The notes under the pieces: model-generated | Told to the model about the DNA's origin: nothing | The model's input: the letters and a program-made list of their open reading frames with translations, nothing else | Database searches by the model: none | Shown: piece by piece, positions 62,985 to 64,000 of the stretch | Layout: each line of letters begins with the position of its first letter | Position numbering within the stretch: the stretch's first letter is position 1 | Source of the DNA: Doris montereyensis | Taxonomy: Eukaryota > Mollusca > Gastropoda > Nudibranchia > Dorididae | DNA: 64,000 nucleotides | Assembly: GCA_037039925.1 (NCBI GenBank) | Contig: JAXRKP010000523.1 | Coordinates: forward strand, 37,501 to 101,500 | Direction of reading: 5' to 3' | Program-made: the position numbers and the translations under genes

Positions 62985-63855
62985 GTCATGTCCTTAGTCA
63001 CACATGTAAATACTTAGTCACACACTTTCATGTCCTTAGTCACACACATAAATACGCTTTTCATGTCCTTAGTCACACACATAAATACACTTTCATGTCC
63101 TTAGTCACAGACATGTCCTTAGTCACACACATAAATACGCTTTCATGTCCTTAGTCACACACATAAATACGCTTTCATGTCCTTAGTCACACACGTAAAT
63201 ACGCTTTCATGTCCTTAGTCACACACGTAAATACGTCCTTAGTCACACATAAATCCTTAGTCACACACGTAAATACGCTTTTCATGTCCTTAGTCACACA
63301 CGTAAATACGCTTTCATGTCCTTAGTCACACACGTAAATACGCTTTCATGTCCTTAGTCACACACATAAATACGCTTTCATGTCCTTAGTCACACACATA
63401 AATACGCTTTCATGTCCTTAGTCACACACATAAATACGCTTTCATGTCCTTAGTCACACACGTAAATACGCTTTCATGTCCTTAGTCACACACATAAATA
63501 CGCTTTCATGTCCTTAGTCACACACATAAATACGGTTTCATGTCCTTAGTCACACACGTAACTACGTTTTCATGTCCTTAGTCACACACGTAAATACGCT
63601 TTCATGTCCTTAGTCACACACGTAAATACATGTCCTTAGTCACACACGTAAATACGTTTTCATGACCTTAGTCACACACGTAAATACGTTTTCATGTCCT
63701 TAGTCACACACGTAAATACGCTTTCATGTCCTTAGTCACACACGTAAATACGTTTTCATGTCCTTAGTCACACACGTAAATACACTTTCATGTCCTTAGT
63801 CACACACGTAAATACGCTTTCATGTCCTTAGTCACACACGTAAATATGCTTTCAT
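62985..63855. repeat. 32 bp minisatellite, ~28 copies
   Basis: Unit TTCATGTCCTTAGTCACACA + CGTAAATACGCT, with CGTAAA/CATAAA variants and a few truncated units. Immediately upstream of the ADAT1 exon at 62817, i.e. in its intron. Confidence 0.97.
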
Positions 63856-64000
63856 TGTTGCCAGTTCAGTGCTTTCTCATCTAGTCTACAGTTTTGCACC
63901 TTACACACAGATATAGTTGTTACCTAGTGCAATAGGGTTTCTAAATCCCCTTTTTGAGTGACATATTTACACCCACAAGCTTGTTATACCCTGGGTGACA

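Noticed and set aside
58740..63855. Regular direct repeats resembling a CRISPR array
   Set aside because: Units are contiguous without unique spacers and the DNA is clearly animal; they are minisatellites.

Overview
The window is animal nuclear DNA: intron-rich genes with GT-AG junctions, SINEs, LINE remnants, a piggyBac element, long (CT)n tracts and many minisatellites. The proteins and repeat style suggest a lophotrochozoan, most likely a gastropod mollusc; that placement is an impression from repeats and protein similarity, not a measured result.

Three conserved genes can be read. (1) CSNK2A1 (casein kinase 2 catalytic subunit alpha), + strand, coding exons from 3785 to 25478, 12 coding exons, possible non-coding first exon near 1138-1341, poly(A) signal at 26557. 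(2) PRMT7 (protein arginine methyltransferase 7), + strand, 35307 to 52017; the start and the complete second methyltransferase-like domain are present, but the exons for most of the first (catalytic) domain are missing, with only one damaged exon (TELFDTELI) left at 39427. (3) ADAT1 (tRNA-specific adenosine deaminase 1), - strand, three exons between 62817 and 60068, convergent with PRMT7; its N-terminal exons lie beyond the window and its last exons were not found.

Repeats by region: 1-860 LINE reverse transcriptase remnant; CSNK2A1 introns hold SINE copies, a ~430 bp repeat pair, a broken piggyBac (12712 to about 15000) and mosaic duplicated sequence (16.2-19.4 kb); 21-31 kb holds at least six copies of an unnamed ~150 bp dispersed repeat and several long (CT)n tracts; 31.7-34.6 kb is stacked LINE/SINE debris; PRMT7 introns hold a 2.9 kb array of 23 bp units and a (GA)n tract; 52.2-64 kb contains SINEs and seven different minisatellite arrays, plus a 535 bp TTAA-flanked piggyBac-type MITE inserted in a LINE tail.

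The genes are unrelated housekeeping functions (kinase signalling, arginine methylation, tRNA editing). The most striking observation is that all three carry small indels or lost exon sequence inside otherwise highly conserved exons. Consensus/assembly error is the simplest explanation, but genuine decay or a recent segmental pseudogene cannot be excluded from sequence alone.
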